From Pseudaquabacterium inlustre (GTDB lineage Bacteria > Pseudomonadota > Gammaproteobacteria > Burkholderiales > Burkholderiaceae_C), in the NCBI RefSeq assembly GCF_038066595.1, contig NZ_JBBUTH010000004.1:186001-250000 (forward strand): 64,000 bases of DNA, given 5' to 3'. Both the position numbers and the translations under genes were made by a program. Below the pieces are notes generated by a model. The model ran no database searches and was not told the origin of the DNA. It was given only the letters and a program-made list of their open reading frames with translations. Shown here piece by piece: positions 37,303-45,455 of this stretch (positions are counted from its first letter, which is position 1; every line of letters begins with the position of its first letter).

Positions 37303-38829
37303 TCAGAGGAGGTCGTCGGGCACCAGCTGGTACAGCAGCCACAGCTTCAACCGCTGCCACCAGGGCGGCGTGGGTTCCTCGCGCAGGCGTTCGTCAACGC
37401 CGGCGGCGGCATCGCGGCCCAGCCACTCCAGGCTCTGGCCGTCGGCGGCTAGGCGCACCTCGAACAGGCCCGACGGTTCGGCCGGCTGCAGCTGCTGCTG
37501 CACCTGGCGCACCAGCTCGGCGCTGTCGACCAGCAGCATCAGCTCGGTGTTGGTGCCGGCCGAGCGCGGGTCGAGGTTCATCGAACCCACCAGCAGCAGC
37601 CGCTCGTCGATGAAACCCAGCTTGGCGTGCAGCCGGCCCACGCTGTTGGCCAGCACCTCGCGCAGCGGGGCATGGCGCTTGAGCCGCTCGGACGACAGCT
37701 CGAACAGCCGCACGCCCGACTGCAGCAGCGCCAGCCGGTGGCGGCCATAGGCCACGCTGACCAGCGGCTCGTCGCTGTCGACCAGCGAGTTGGTGGTGAC
37801 CTGCACCTCCACGCCGCGCTCGCGCGCGCGGCGCATGCCGTCCAGTCCGGCGGCGCTGGGCAGGAAGTAGGGCGTGACGATGTCCACCTTGCGTTGCGCC
37901 GTGGCCAGCAGCTGGGCCACCGGCAGCGTGGGGGTCGGCGTGCCGCGGGCGGCGGTCTTGTCGGGGGAATCGAAGAAGACCTGCGCGCGCTCGGCCACCA
38001 CCCAGGGGGCGCGGCCCAGGCTCCAGCTGGCGGCCTGGCCGGCCGGCACCGCACGCAGCGGCGCCAGGCCGGGGCGGGTGAGGGCCTCGACGCTGGCGCG
38101 GCGCGCGTCGGTATCCAGCGTGTTGTCGGCCAGCTGCTGCACCGGCACCGCGAAGCGGCTGTTCCAGAAGTCGTCGAAGTGCGTGGCCAGCTCGGGCACC
38201 ACGGCGCCGGCGCACAGCAGGTCGAAGTCGATGAAGTTGCCCTCGTCGCTGCGCATGAAGTAGGCATCGGCCAGGTTGCGCCCGCCCACCACGGCCAGGC
38301 GGCCGTCGGCGATGAACAGCTTGTTGTGCATGCGCCGGTTCAGCCGGCCGAAGTCGCTCACCAGGCTGAAGCCGCGCAGCAGCCAGCTGTCGCGGCCGGC
38401 CGGAAACGGGTTGTACAGCCGCACCTCGACATTCGGCTGGGCCGCCAGGCCCAGCAGCAGATCGGTCAGGCCGGCGGTGTACAGGTCGTCCACCAGCAGG
38501 CGCACGCGCACACCGCGCGCCGCGGCCTCGCTCAGCGCGCGCAGCAGCTGGTGGCCGGTGGCGTCGTCACCCAGCAGGTAGGTCTGGATGTCGATGCCCG
38601 ACTGCGCGCGGGCGATCAGCGACAGCCGGGCCTGCAGCGCCACGCTGGACAGCAGCATCGGGCGGAAGGCCGAGCCGCCGGCCGGGGCACCCGACGCGGC
38701 CGCCACGCGCGACAGCGGGGCGTCGTCGACGGCGGTGATGAAGCGGGCCGGCGGGCCGGGCGCGCGTTCGGGCGTGGGCAGTGCGGCGCAGCCGCCGAGC
38801 CCGGCCAGCAGCCCGGTGGACAGCAGCAT
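37303..38829 (-). CDS. Phospholipase D-family (cardiolipin synthase-like) lipoprotein
   Basis: A 508-residue protein with two HKD-type catalytic motifs of the phospholipase D superfamily. One is HNKLFIADGRLAVVGGRN in the first half and the other HAKLGFIDERLLLVGSMN near residue 400. This pairing is typical of cardiolipin synthase/ClsC-like and related phosphatidyltransferases. The N-terminus MLLSTGLLAGLGGCAAL is a lipoprotein signal with the lipobox ending in GC. Hence it is predicted to be membrane-anchored and periplasmic. A GTG start at 38919 would add a repetitive Trp/Leu-rich stretch and is less likely. The DPRSAGTNTELML segment after the second motif is also a family feature. Substrate not determinable. 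Confidence 0.82.
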   Translation of the reverse strand: MLLSTGLLAGLGGCAALPTPERAPGPPARFITAVDDAPLSRVAAASGAPAGGSAFRPMLLSSVALQARLSLIARAQSGIDIQTYLLGDDATGHQLLRALSEAAARGVRVRLLVDDLYTAGLTDLLLGLAAQPNVEVRLYNPFPAGRDSWLLRGFSLVSDFGRLNRRMHNKLFIADGRLAVVGGRNLADAYFMRSDEGNFIDFDLLCAGAVVPELATHFDDFWNSRFAVPVQQLADNTLDTDARRASVEALTRPGLAPLRAVPAGQAASWSLGRAPWVVAERAQVFFDSPDKTAARGTPTPTLPVAQLLATAQRKVDIVTPYFLPSAAGLDGMRRARERGVEVQVTTNSLVDSDEPLVSVAYGRHRLALLQSGVRLFELSSERLKRHAPLREVLANSVGRLHAKLGFIDERLLLVGSMNLDPRSAGTNTELMLLVDSAELVRQVQQQLQPAEPSGLFEVRLAADGQSLEWLGRDAAAGVDERLREEPTPPWWQRLKLWLLYQLVPDDLL

Positions 38830-38934
38830 TGCCAGCCGCCTGGTCAGCCATCCGACCAGCCAACCCGCGAGCCAACCAATCTGCCACCGTGGCGGCGTGA
38901 TCGGGCGCCTGCGGGCCACGGCCGTGGCCTGCCT

Positions 38935-40074
38935 TCAGCGCAGCTGCAGGTCGTCGTCGCCGAAGCGCACGCCGATCGGCTCGATCAGCAGCTGCTTCGG
39001 GCCGGCCTCCACCACGCCGGCGATGCGCGCGCCGATGCCCTGGGCCTGGGCCACGGCCACCGTGCGCTCGGCATCCTCGGCGGCGACGAAGATCGCGAAG
39101 CCGGCGCCCATGTTCAGCGTGGAGTACGCCTCGCGGTCGTCGTGCTGGGCATGGTGCTGGATGAACTTCAGCACCGGCGGCACCGGCGGGAGGGTGTGGA
39201 TGCGGTAAGTGAAGGCCGCCGGGTGGCGCAGCAGCTTGCGCCAGCCATGGCCGGTGATGTTGGCGCAGTAGTGCGGCACGATGCCGGCGGCCCACAGCGC
39301 CTCGGTGACGGGCGAATACAGCGGCGTGGGCGCCAGCAGCGCAGCGCCGTAGGTGAGGCCGGGGTGGTTGACCGGGTCGACCTCGGTCAGCCAGCCGTTG
39401 GGCAGGCGCTCCACCAGCTTGCGCGCCAGGCTCAGGCCGTTGGCGTGGATGCCACTGGCGTCCAGCAGCACGATCGCGTCACCGGCCTGCAGGCCATCGC
39501 CCACCGAGAGCCGCTGCTTGGGGTTGATCAGGCCGGTGCACGAGGCCGCCAGGTCGATGCGGCCGGCTTCGACGATGCCGGCCAGCGCCGGCGTCTCGCC
39601 GCCGCCCCAGGCCACGTTGCACACCTCGCAGGCCTTCTTCCAGCCGGCCACCAGGGCCTGGGCGCGCTGCGCGTCGCCGAACCAGTCGGAGCCGCCGGCG
39701 GCCCAGTAGGCCTGCACCACCAGCGGCGTGGCGCCCACGGTGATCAGGTCATTGACCGCCATCGCAATGGTGTCCTGCGCGATGCCGTCGTACCAGCTGC
39801 GGCCGGTGAGGGTGGCCATCTCGTCGGCCACCAGGGCCTTGGAGCCCAGGCACTCGACGATGGAGGCGATGTAGAACGGGCCCACGTCGACCACATAGGC
39901 CGATTCGCCGCGCGAGGCGGCCACCTCGGTGAAGCCGTGGCGGCCCAGCTGGGTGGCGGTGGAGGCGGCAGCGCGCTGGGCGCTGACCTTCAGCGGATCG
40001 ATCAGGTCGTAGTTGACACCGGCCTGCTCGTAGCTGAGCGTGCCCGGGTTCGAGGGGGCGTGCGAGGAACTCAT
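38935..40074 (-). CDS. AIR synthase (PurM)-related protein
   Basis: A 379-residue member of the PurM/AIR synthase superfamily (ATP-binding, ThiL/SelD/PurM fold). It has the YEQAGVNYDLIDPLK start, an IAMAVNDLITVGATPLVVQAYWA core, WGGGETPALAGIV, a DASGIHANGLSLARK loop and HGWRKLLRHP. It lacks the long Gly-rich GGLGGFG segment at the N-terminus of housekeeping PurM, and is longer than that enzyme. It is therefore probably a divergent paralogue and not necessarily the purine enzyme. ATG 40074 is chosen; a GATAAT box lies seven bases upstream. It is divergent from dnaX with 64 bases between the start codons. Confidence 0.75.
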   Translation of the reverse strand: MSSSHAPSNPGTLSYEQAGVNYDLIDPLKVSAQRAAASTATQLGRHGFTEVAASRGESAYVVDVGPFYIASIVECLGSKALVADEMATLTGRSWYDGIAQDTIAMAVNDLITVGATPLVVQAYWAAGGSDWFGDAQRAQALVAGWKKACEVCNVAWGGGETPALAGIVEAGRIDLAASCTGLINPKQRLSVGDGLQAGDAIVLLDASGIHANGLSLARKLVERLPNGWLTEVDPVNHPGLTYGAALLAPTPLYSPVTEALWAAGIVPHYCANITGHGWRKLLRHPAAFTYRIHTLPPVPPVLKFIQHHAQHDDREAYSTLNMGAGFAIFVAAEDAERTVAVAQAQGIGARIAGVVEAGPKQLLIEPIGVRFGDDDLQLR

Positions 40075-40081
40075 GGGCGGG

Positions 40082-40087
40082 ATTATC
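40082..40087 (-). promoter_or_regulatory. Candidate -10 box of the PurM-like gene, 7 bases before its ATG
   Basis: GATAAT on the minus strand is followed by seven bases and the ATG. No Shine-Dalgarno sequence fits between. This predicts a leaderless or nearly leaderless transcript. Confidence 0.45.
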
Positions 40088-40124
40088 GGCGACGGCTGCG
40101 GCCGCCCCGGGCGAGGGCAGTCCC

Positions 40125-40130
40125 TACAAT
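40125..40130 (+). promoter_or_regulatory. Candidate -10 box of dnaX, 8 bases before its ATG
   Basis: TACAAT lies eight bases before the dnaX ATG with no ribosome-binding site between. Transcription would begin within a few bases of the start codon. It shares the 64-base spacer with the divergent PurM-like gene. Confidence 0.45.
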
Positions 40131-40138
40131 GCCGCCGC

Positions 40139-42292
40139 ATGAGTGATGTCGTCCTGGCCCGCAAGTACCGCCCGCGCAGCTTCGAGCAGATGGTGGGCCA
40201 GACGCACGTGGTGCAGGCGCTCACGCACGCGCTGCAGTCGGGCCGCCTGCACCATGCCTACCTGTTCACCGGCACCCGCGGCATCGGCAAGACCACGGTC
40301 AGCCGCATCCTGGCCAAGAGCCTGAACTGCACCGGCCCCGACGGCACCGGCGGCGTCACCGCCCAGCCCTGCGGCCGCTGCCAGGCCTGCACCGAGATCG
40401 ACGCCGACCGCTTCGTCGACTACATCGAGCTCGACGCCGCCAGCAACCGCAGCATCGACGAGATCCGCGACCTCATCGAGCGCGCCGCCTACAAGCCCAG
40501 CGTCGGCCGCTACAAGGTCTTCATGATCGACGAGGCGCACCAGCTCACCAAGGACGCCTTCAACGCGCTGCTCAAGACCCTGGAAGAGCCGCCCGAGTAC
40601 CTGAAGTTCGTGCTGGCCACGACCGACCCCGAGAAGATGCTGCCCACGGTGCTGAGCCGCTGTCTGCAGTTCAACCTGCGGCCGATGGCGCCCGAGACCG
40701 TGCGCGAGCACCTGGCCCAGGTGCTGCAGGCCGAAGCCGTGCAGGCCGACGCCGGCGCGCTGCGCCTGCTGTCGCGCGCCGCGCGCGGCTCGATGCGCGA
40801 CGCGCTGTCGCTGACCGACCAGGCCATCGCCTACGGCGGCGGCCAGCTGGGCGAGGAGGCCGTGCGCGCCATGCTGGGCAGCGTGGACCGCTCGCACGCC
40901 ACCCGCCTGGTGCTGGCCCTGGCCCAGCGCGACGGCCCCACGGTGCTGGCCACCGTGCAGGGCCTGCGCGACCGCGGCCTGTCGGCCGCCGGCACGCTGG
41001 AGGAGATGGCCGCGCTGCTGCAGCAGATGGCCATCGAGCAGGCCGTGCCCGGTGCGCTGGACGACACCGATCCCGACACCGCCGGCGCGCGCCACCTGGC
41101 CGCCGCGCTGGCCGCCGACGAGACGCAGCTGCTGTACGGCATCGTGATCCACGGCCGCGCTGAGCTGGGCCTGCTGAGCGACGAGTACGCGGCGCTGACC
41201 ATGGTGCTGCTGCGCTTCCTGGCCTTCCCGCCGGCGGGCGCCGCCGCACCGGCCCCGGCCCGCGCCGCACCGCTGGCCGTGACACCGGCGATCGCCCGTG
41301 CCACCGCGCCGGCCCGCCCGGTGGCCGCGCCGGTGCAGACACCGGTGCAGGCTCCGGTGGCGGCCGCGCCTGCACCGGCACCTGTGGCGCCCGTGTCGCC
41401 CGTGGCGCCCGCCGTGCACGCGCCGAAGCCGCCGGCCGGGCCGGCTGCCGCCCCCGCGGTGCTGCGTGCCGCCGAGCCGACGGCACCCGTCGCCCTGGCC
41501 GCACCGGCTGCGCCGGCCGCCCCCTCCCGCCCCGTGGCCGCACCGGCAACGGCAACGGCGCCGGCCGCGCGTCCCGCCGCCAGACCGGGCAGCCGGCCGG
41601 CCGCCACCCAGGAGGTGCCGCCCTGGGCCGACGAGGATGTGCCGCCGCTGGACGCCTATGCCGATGGCGACTTCGCCGGCGCGCCGGCCGATCTGCCCGA
41701 GCCCGATCTGCAGACGGCCGCTGCGGCACCGGTGCGCCGCCCGCAGCCGTCGGCCGGCACGGCCGCGACTGCCGCGTCGATCGCGGCACCGGCCACCGCG
41801 CCCAACACCGGCGCCACCACGGCGTCCGCCACACCGCCGGCCAGCGCGCCGCTGCAGGTCACCGAGATGGGCGAGCTGTGGAACCGCACGCTGCGGCCGC
41901 TGGTGGCCCCGGGCGGCGGCCTCGTGGCCCTGGTGCGCGAACTGGCGGTGCAGGCCGAGTTGCTGGCCGTGCAGCCGATCGGCCCGGGCGAGGGCGCCGG
42001 CCGCCGCTGGCGGCTGCGCGTCGAGCGCGAGTCGCTGCGCGCACCGCCGCTGGTGCAGAAGCTGGCCACCGCGCTGCAGGCCGCGCTCGGCGAGCCGGTG
42101 CAGCTGGACACCGAGGCCGGCGTGCCGCAGGACTCGATCTCGCGCCGCGACATCGAGGCCCGAGAGGCCGCGCAGCGCCAGGCCGAGCAGACCATCCGTG
42201 GCGATGCCGCGGTGCAGGCGCTGATGGCGCAGTTCCCGGGCGCGCGCATCGTGCCCGGCTCGATCAAGCCGGTCAGCCCGCCCGCGGCCTGA
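40139..42292 (+). CDS. dnaX: DNA polymerase III subunit tau/gamma
   Basis: DnaX is the ATPase of the polymerase III clamp loader; its C-terminal part ties it to the polymerase core and helicase. The 717-residue protein has Walker A GTRGIGKTT near residue 45, the four-cysteine zinc module around CGRCQACTE, Walker B with MIDEAHQL and the sensor ATTDPEKM. After the clamp-loader collar (to about 370) comes a roughly 200-residue Ala/Pro-rich linker, then a folded C-terminal tau domain (from ELWNRTLRPLV). No A-rich slippery heptamer for producing gamma was seen. The ybaB and recR genes follow, as in most bacteria. Confidence 0.96.
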   Translation: MSDVVLARKYRPRSFEQMVGQTHVVQALTHALQSGRLHHAYLFTGTRGIGKTTVSRILAKSLNCTGPDGTGGVTAQPCGRCQACTEIDADRFVDYIELDAASNRSIDEIRDLIERAAYKPSVGRYKVFMIDEAHQLTKDAFNALLKTLEEPPEYLKFVLATTDPEKMLPTVLSRCLQFNLRPMAPETVREHLAQVLQAEAVQADAGALRLLSRAARGSMRDALSLTDQAIAYGGGQLGEEAVRAMLGSVDRSHATRLVLALAQRDGPTVLATVQGLRDRGLSAAGTLEEMAALLQQMAIEQAVPGALDDTDPDTAGARHLAAALAADETQLLYGIVIHGRAELGLLSDEYAALTMVLLRFLAFPPAGAAAPAPARAAPLAVTPAIARATAPARPVAAPVQTPVQAPVAAAPAPAPVAPVSPVAPAVHAPKPPAGPAAAPAVLRAAEPTAPVALAAPAAPAAPSRPVAAPATATAPAARPAARPGSRPAATQEVPPWADEDVPPLDAYADGDFAGAPADLPEPDLQTAAAAPVRRPQPSAGTAATAASIAAPATAPNTGATTASATPPASAPLQVTEMGELWNRTLRPLVAPGGGLVALVRELAVQAELLAVQPIGPGEGAGRRWRLRVERESLRAPPLVQKLATALQAALGEPVQLDTEAGVPQDSISRRDIEAREAAQRQAEQTIRGDAAVQALMAQFPGARIVPGSIKPVSPPAA

Positions 42293-42364
42293 GCCCCAAC
42301 CCTGTCGCGCCGGCCGCGTGCCGGCGCCTGTGTCGCAACCCCTTCCCACCCGAGGAACCCCACC

Positions 42365-42691
42365 ATGATGAAGAACCAGTTGGCCGGTCTGATGAAGCAG
42401 GCCCAGGCCATGCAGGACAACCTGAAGAAGGCGCAGGAAGAGCTGGCCACCATCGAGGTCACCGGCGAGAGCGGTGCCGGCCTGGTGAAGGTGCAGATGA
42501 CCTGCAAGCACGACGTCAAGCGCGTGACCATCGACCCCAGCCTGCTGGCCGACGACAAGGACATGCTGGAAGACCTGGTGGCCGCGGCCATCAACGACGC
42601 CGTGCGCCGCGTGGAGACCACCACGCAGGAGAAGATGGGCCGCATCACCGCCGGCATGCCGCAGATCCCCGGCATGAAGTTCCCGTTCTGA
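42365..42691 (+). CDS. ybaB: YbaB/EbfC nucleoid-associated DNA-binding protein
   Basis: A 108-residue protein of the YbaB/EbfC family, small dimeric proteins that bind DNA as tweezers. It begins MMKNQLAGLMKQAQAMQ and has the conserved EVTGESGAGLVKVQMTCKHDVKRVTIDP strand region and a C-terminal helix rich in Met/Gly (MGRITAGMPQIPGMKFPF). It lies 72 bases after dnaX and 25 bases before recR, the conserved dnaX-ybaB-recR set tied to replication and repair. A second ATG is directly adjacent (42368). A GC hairpin at 42308-42326 in the preceding spacer lacks a T run. Confidence 0.95.
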   Translation: MMKNQLAGLMKQAQAMQDNLKKAQEELATIEVTGESGAGLVKVQMTCKHDVKRVTIDPSLLADDKDMLEDLVAAAINDAVRRVETTTQEKMGRITAGMPQIPGMKFPF

Positions 42692-42716
42692 TCCCGCACC
42701 GCCACCCGCTGAACCG

Positions 42717-43304
42717 GTGAGCGAAGGCAGCCTCGAAGGCCTGATCGACGCGCTGCGCCGCCTGCCCGGCGTGGGCGTGAAGTCGGCGCAGCGCATGGCC
42801 TACCACCTGCTGCAGCATGACCGCACCGGTGCCGAGCGCCTGGCGCTGGCGCTGCAGCACGCGGTCAGCCATGTGCACCACTGCGAGCGCTGCCACACCT
42901 TCTCGGAGGCGCGCGTCTGCGCCACCTGCCTCGATCCGCAGCGCGATGCGCGCCAGCTGCTGGTGGTGGAGTCGCCTGCCGACCAGGCCGCGCTGGAGCG
43001 CAGCGGCAGCTACCGCGGCCTGTACTTCGTGCTGATGGGCCGGCTGTCGCCGCTGGACGGCATCGGCCCGGCCGACATCGGCGTCCACCCGCTGCTCGAC
43101 CGCGCCAGCGACGGTGTGGTGCAGGAGGTGATCCTGGCCACCGGCTTCTCGGCCGAGGGCGAGGCCACGGCCCATGTGCTGGCCGCGGCGCTGAAGGCGC
43201 GCGGCCTGTCGGTCACGCGCCTGGCGCGCGGCGTGCCGGTGGGCAGCGAGCTGGAGTACGTGGACCTGTCCACGCTGGCCCACGCGCTGCACGACCGCCG
43301 CTGA
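42717..43304 (+). CDS. recR: Recombination protein RecR
   Basis: RecR works with RecF/RecO to load RecA at single-stranded gaps. The 195-residue protein has the N-terminal helix-hairpin-helix (LPGVGVKSAQRMAYHLL), a four-cysteine zinc finger (CERCHTFSEARVCATC) and a Toprim domain (VVESPADQAALE, then YFVLMGRLSPLDGIGP). The C-terminal RecR motif is TRLARGVPVGSELEYVD. The GTG start at 42717 fits homologues (SEGSLEGLIDALRRLPG). It ends the dnaX-ybaB-recR unit; a cupin gene follows after 14 bases. Confidence 0.96.
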   Translation: MSEGSLEGLIDALRRLPGVGVKSAQRMAYHLLQHDRTGAERLALALQHAVSHVHHCERCHTFSEARVCATCLDPQRDARQLLVVESPADQAALERSGSYRGLYFVLMGRLSPLDGIGPADIGVHPLLDRASDGVVQEVILATGFSAEGEATAHVLAAALKARGLSVTRLARGVPVGSELEYVDLSTLAHALHDRR

Positions 43305-43318
43305 ACCTGGCTTCCAAA

Positions 43319-43696
43319 ATGAGCGACATCTCCCTGCACAAGCTGAGCGCGGCGATGCCCGGCGCGCCGGCCATCGACCACCCGCGGCCCGAGCGCCTGC
43401 TGCGCGGCAACCCGCGGCGCGAGACCTGGGCCGCCAGCAGCCGGCCGCTGGGCCAGGGACTCACGCTGCACCAGGGGGTGTGGCGCTGCGAGCCGGGACA
43501 CTGGCGCATCGCCTTTGGCCCCGCGCAGCATGAGTTGTTCACCGTGCTGTCGGGCCGCTGCCGCGTGCATGACGCGGCCGGCAGCTACCAGGAGGCCGGC
43601 CCGGGCGAGGCGATCAGCATCCCGCCGGGCTTCGAGGGCTCGTTCGAGGTGCTGGAGACGGTGACCAAGACCTACGCGATCGTCGATCGCGACTGA
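43319..43696 (+). CDS. Small cupin-domain protein
   Basis: A 125-residue single-domain cupin. The beta-barrel pattern is visible from WRCEPGHWRIAFGPAQHELFTVLSGRCRVHD to GEAISIPPGFEGSFEVLE. The first metal-binding motif is weakened (only one clear His, in AQHE, with the glutamate next to it), and a second-motif His is not obvious. It may therefore not be a metalloenzyme. It lies 14 bases after recR and is probably on the same transcript; the end faces the transglycosylase gene. Function unknown. Confidence 0.7.
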   Translation: MSDISLHKLSAAMPGAPAIDHPRPERLLRGNPRRETWAASSRPLGQGLTLHQGVWRCEPGHWRIAFGPAQHELFTVLSGRCRVHDAAGSYQEAGPGEAISIPPGFEGSFEVLETVTKTYAIVDRD

Positions 43697-43709
43697 AGTC
43701 CTCAGGTCT

Positions 43710-45455
43710 TCAGGTTTGCGGCACGCGGCTCCTGGCCGTGGGCCCCGGCTTCTGGATGCGCTTGCCGGTGCTGGCCCGCGCCGCCATGCGCACGCCCGGC
43801 GCCTTGGCCTTGGCGGCCACGCGTGCGCCACCCTGGCTGGCAGCCGCCACCGCGGTGGAGGCGGCCGCCGCACGGTTGGGCAGCATCACCACGATGGACT
43901 GGCCGGCCTTGAACTGGCCATTGGCCGTGGTGCCGGGGTTCCACTGCGCCACCTGGGCAGGGCTGACGCGGTAGCGCGCCGCGATGGCGGCCACGCTTTC
44001 GCCGCGCTTGCCGGCCTTCAGCGTCACGCGGCGCAGCGGCGGCAGGTCAGGCGCCAGCGCCAGCGTGGCGTTGTCGGCGATGTGCTCGGCCACGTCCTCG
44101 GTGCGGTGCGCCTGGCGCGGCACCAGCAGCGTGGAGCCGGCCTTGACCAGCATGCGCGGCGGGATGGCGTTGACCTGGCGCAGCTGCTCCTCGTCCATGC
44201 CCACCAGCTTGGCGGCCTCGGCGGTCTTCAGCGTGCGCGGCGCCACCCAGGCCGTCCAGTGCGACAGCGGGCCCTGGGCCGACTGCAGCGCGCGCACGAA
44301 GCGGTTGGCGTTGTCGTAGGGCAGCAGCACCTGCGGCGTGCCGGCGGCCAGGATCACCGGCTTGTTCATCTGCGGGTTCAGCGCCTTGAACTCGTCCAGC
44401 GGCAGGCCGGCCAGCTGCGCGGCGCGCTCCAGGTCGATGTCGCGGTCGATGCCCACCGAGATGAAGTACGGGTGGTTGCGCAGCTCGGGCAGGGTCAGGC
44501 CGTAGGCGTCCGGTCGCGAGACGATGTTCTTCACCGCCTGCAGCTTGGGCAGGTAGTTGCGGGTCTCGTCGGGCATGCTCAGGCTGAGGTAGTCGGTGGC
44601 CAGCCCGGCCTTCTGGTTGCGCGCGATGGCGCGCTGCACATTGCCCTGGCCCCAGTTGTAGGCGGCCAGCGCCAGCTGCCAGTCGCCGAACATGCCGTGC
44701 AGGGTCTGCAGGTAGTCGAGCGCGGCGCGGGTGGAGTCGAGCACGCTGCGGCGGTCGTCTCGGAACACGTTCTGCTTGAGCGCGAAGTCGCGGCCGGTGC
44801 CGGGCACGAACTGCCACATGCCCGAGGCCTTGGCGCTGGACATGGCCTGCGGGTTGAAGGCGCTCTCGATGAAGGGCAGCAGCGCCAGCTCGGTGGGCAG
44901 GCCGCGGCGGTTGACCTCCTCGACCACGTGGAACAGGTAGCGGCTGCCGCGGTCGGTCATGCGCTGCACGTAGTCGGGGCGTGCGGCGTACCACTGCTCC
45001 CACTTGCGCACATGGTCGGTCTCGAGGTCGGGCAGGGCCAGGCCGCGGCGCACGCGCGCCCACAGGTCGGTCTGCGCGGCCACGTCGTCGAGGTTGATGC
45101 GGGCTGTGGGCTCCAGCGGGTCGATGGCGATCGGCGCACTGGCGTCGCTGGCGGCGGCCGTGGCGGCAGTGGCTGAGGCGGATGCTGCGCTGGCGCCAGA
45201 CGCGCCTGTTGCAGCGGCGGCGGGACCGGTGTTGTTGGCGTTGGCAGCCAGGAACAGCGCCGACGGCGTGGCCGGGGCCACGGCCTTCAGGGGCAGCGCG
45301 GCGCTTTGCGACTCGGTGCCGGCGGCGGGCTGGCCGCCGGGCGTGGCGCAGGCGGCCAGCAGGCTGGCGGCGGCCAGGGCCAGGGCGCGCGGCAGCCAGG
45401 GCAGGGCGGGAGGGTTGGCCTTGGCGCGCGGGGCCCGGGCGTGCGGCGGATTCAT
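43710..45455 (-). CDS. mltD: MltD-like membrane-bound lytic transglycosylase with LysM domains
   Basis: A lytic transglycosylase of about 581 residues that cleaves peptidoglycan glycan strands. The signal sequence ends in a lipobox (LLAACATP), predicting an outer-membrane lipoprotein. After an Ala-rich linker comes the GH23 domain with the catalytic glutamate in LPFIESAFNPQAMSSAKASGMWQFVPGTG, then AYNWGQGNVQRAI. C-terminal LysM-type repeats bind glycan (HRTEDVAEHIA, GKRGESVAAIAARYRVSPAQVAQWN). The tail is Ala-rich and basic. ATG 45455 overlaps the gloB stop (ATGA); an earlier ATG at 45473 is possible. Pairing with gloB is common in betaproteobacteria. Confidence 0.88.
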   Translation of the reverse strand: MNPPHARAPRAKANPPALPWLPRALALAAASLLAACATPGGQPAAGTESQSAALPLKAVAPATPSALFLAANANNTGPAAAATGASGASAASASATAATAAASDASAPIAIDPLEPTARINLDDVAAQTDLWARVRRGLALPDLETDHVRKWEQWYAARPDYVQRMTDRGSRYLFHVVEEVNRRGLPTELALLPFIESAFNPQAMSSAKASGMWQFVPGTGRDFALKQNVFRDDRRSVLDSTRAALDYLQTLHGMFGDWQLALAAYNWGQGNVQRAIARNQKAGLATDYLSLSMPDETRNYLPKLQAVKNIVSRPDAYGLTLPELRNHPYFISVGIDRDIDLERAAQLAGLPLDEFKALNPQMNKPVILAAGTPQVLLPYDNANRFVRALQSAQGPLSHWTAWVAPRTLKTAEAAKLVGMDEEQLRQVNAIPPRMLVKAGSTLLVPRQAHRTEDVAEHIADNATLALAPDLPPLRRVTLKAGKRGESVAAIAARYRVSPAQVAQWNPGTTANGQFKAGQSIVVMLPNRAAAASTAVAAASQGGARVAAKAKAPGVRMAARASTGKRIQKPGPTARSRVPQT

